NCBI RefSeq assembly: GCF_000321225.1
Contig: NW_004450459.1
Span: 1,529,344 to 1,593,343 of the forward strand
Source: Odobenus rosmarus divergens
Lineage: Eukaryota > Chordata > Mammalia > Carnivora > Odobenidae
Length of the DNA stretch: 64,000 nucleotides
Direction of reading: 5' to 3'
Shown here: in pieces, positions 1-64,000 of the stretch
How the letters are laid out: each line of letters opens with the position of its first letter
Position numbering within the stretch: the stretch's first letter is position 1
The notes under the pieces: generated by a model
What the model saw: the letters and a program-made list of their open reading frames with translations, nothing else
The model's database searches: none
What the model was told of the DNA's origin: nothing
Position numbers and translations under genes: made by a program

Positions 1-63994
<63,994 letters not shown>

Positions 63995-64000
63995 CTTTAA

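Overview
The whole window is one gene read from the minus strand: an internal part of titin (TTN), the giant sarcomeric spring and ruler protein. The host is a mammal, and the interspersed repeats point to Carnivora. Three tRNA-derived CAN-SINE-type elements and two young L1 3' ends of the carnivoran type are present. Caniform is more likely than feliform, but that is inference from remembered repeat sequences. Neither the start nor the end of the gene is in the window, and I see no second functional gene.

Layout in transcript order (high to low coordinates): (1) 64000-48590, C-terminal half of the PEVK spring region, 21 short exons of 51-114 nt, all phase 1 to phase 1. (2) 48026-29443, the last PEVK residues joined to the distal I-band tandem Ig segment. 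I count 22 Ig domains, the published number for this segment. (3) 29354-2885, the I/A junction and A-band D-zone, where Fn3 and Ig domains alternate, mostly one exon per domain, settling into a seven-domain Ig-Fn3-Fn3-Ig-Fn3-Fn3-Fn3 period. (4) 2779-1, the start of an uninterrupted exon with ten domains in the window, corresponding to the ~17-kb A-band exon of mammalian TTN.

I placed 101 coding segments by hand. All have GT/AG ends, every segment or split pair keeps frame, and I found no premature stop or frameshift. PEVK and tandem Ig act as extensible I-band springs; the Fn3/Ig super-repeats bind myosin and set thick-filament periodicity.

Non-coding content: CAN-SINEs (all in the gene's orientation); L1, L1M and L2 fragments (all opposite to the gene); MIR fragments; microsatellites; a decayed UBE2D-family processed pseudogene in the 3.4-kb intron; and a decayed copy of an Ig-exon/intron/Ig-exon junction in the intron at 33098-33730. 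Other points of interest are a shared, unusual 3' splice-site motif in the PEVK exons, a clustered E-box/M-CAT/MEF2 block that could be a muscle enhancer, and a four-Ig tandem duplication that carries its split exon with it.
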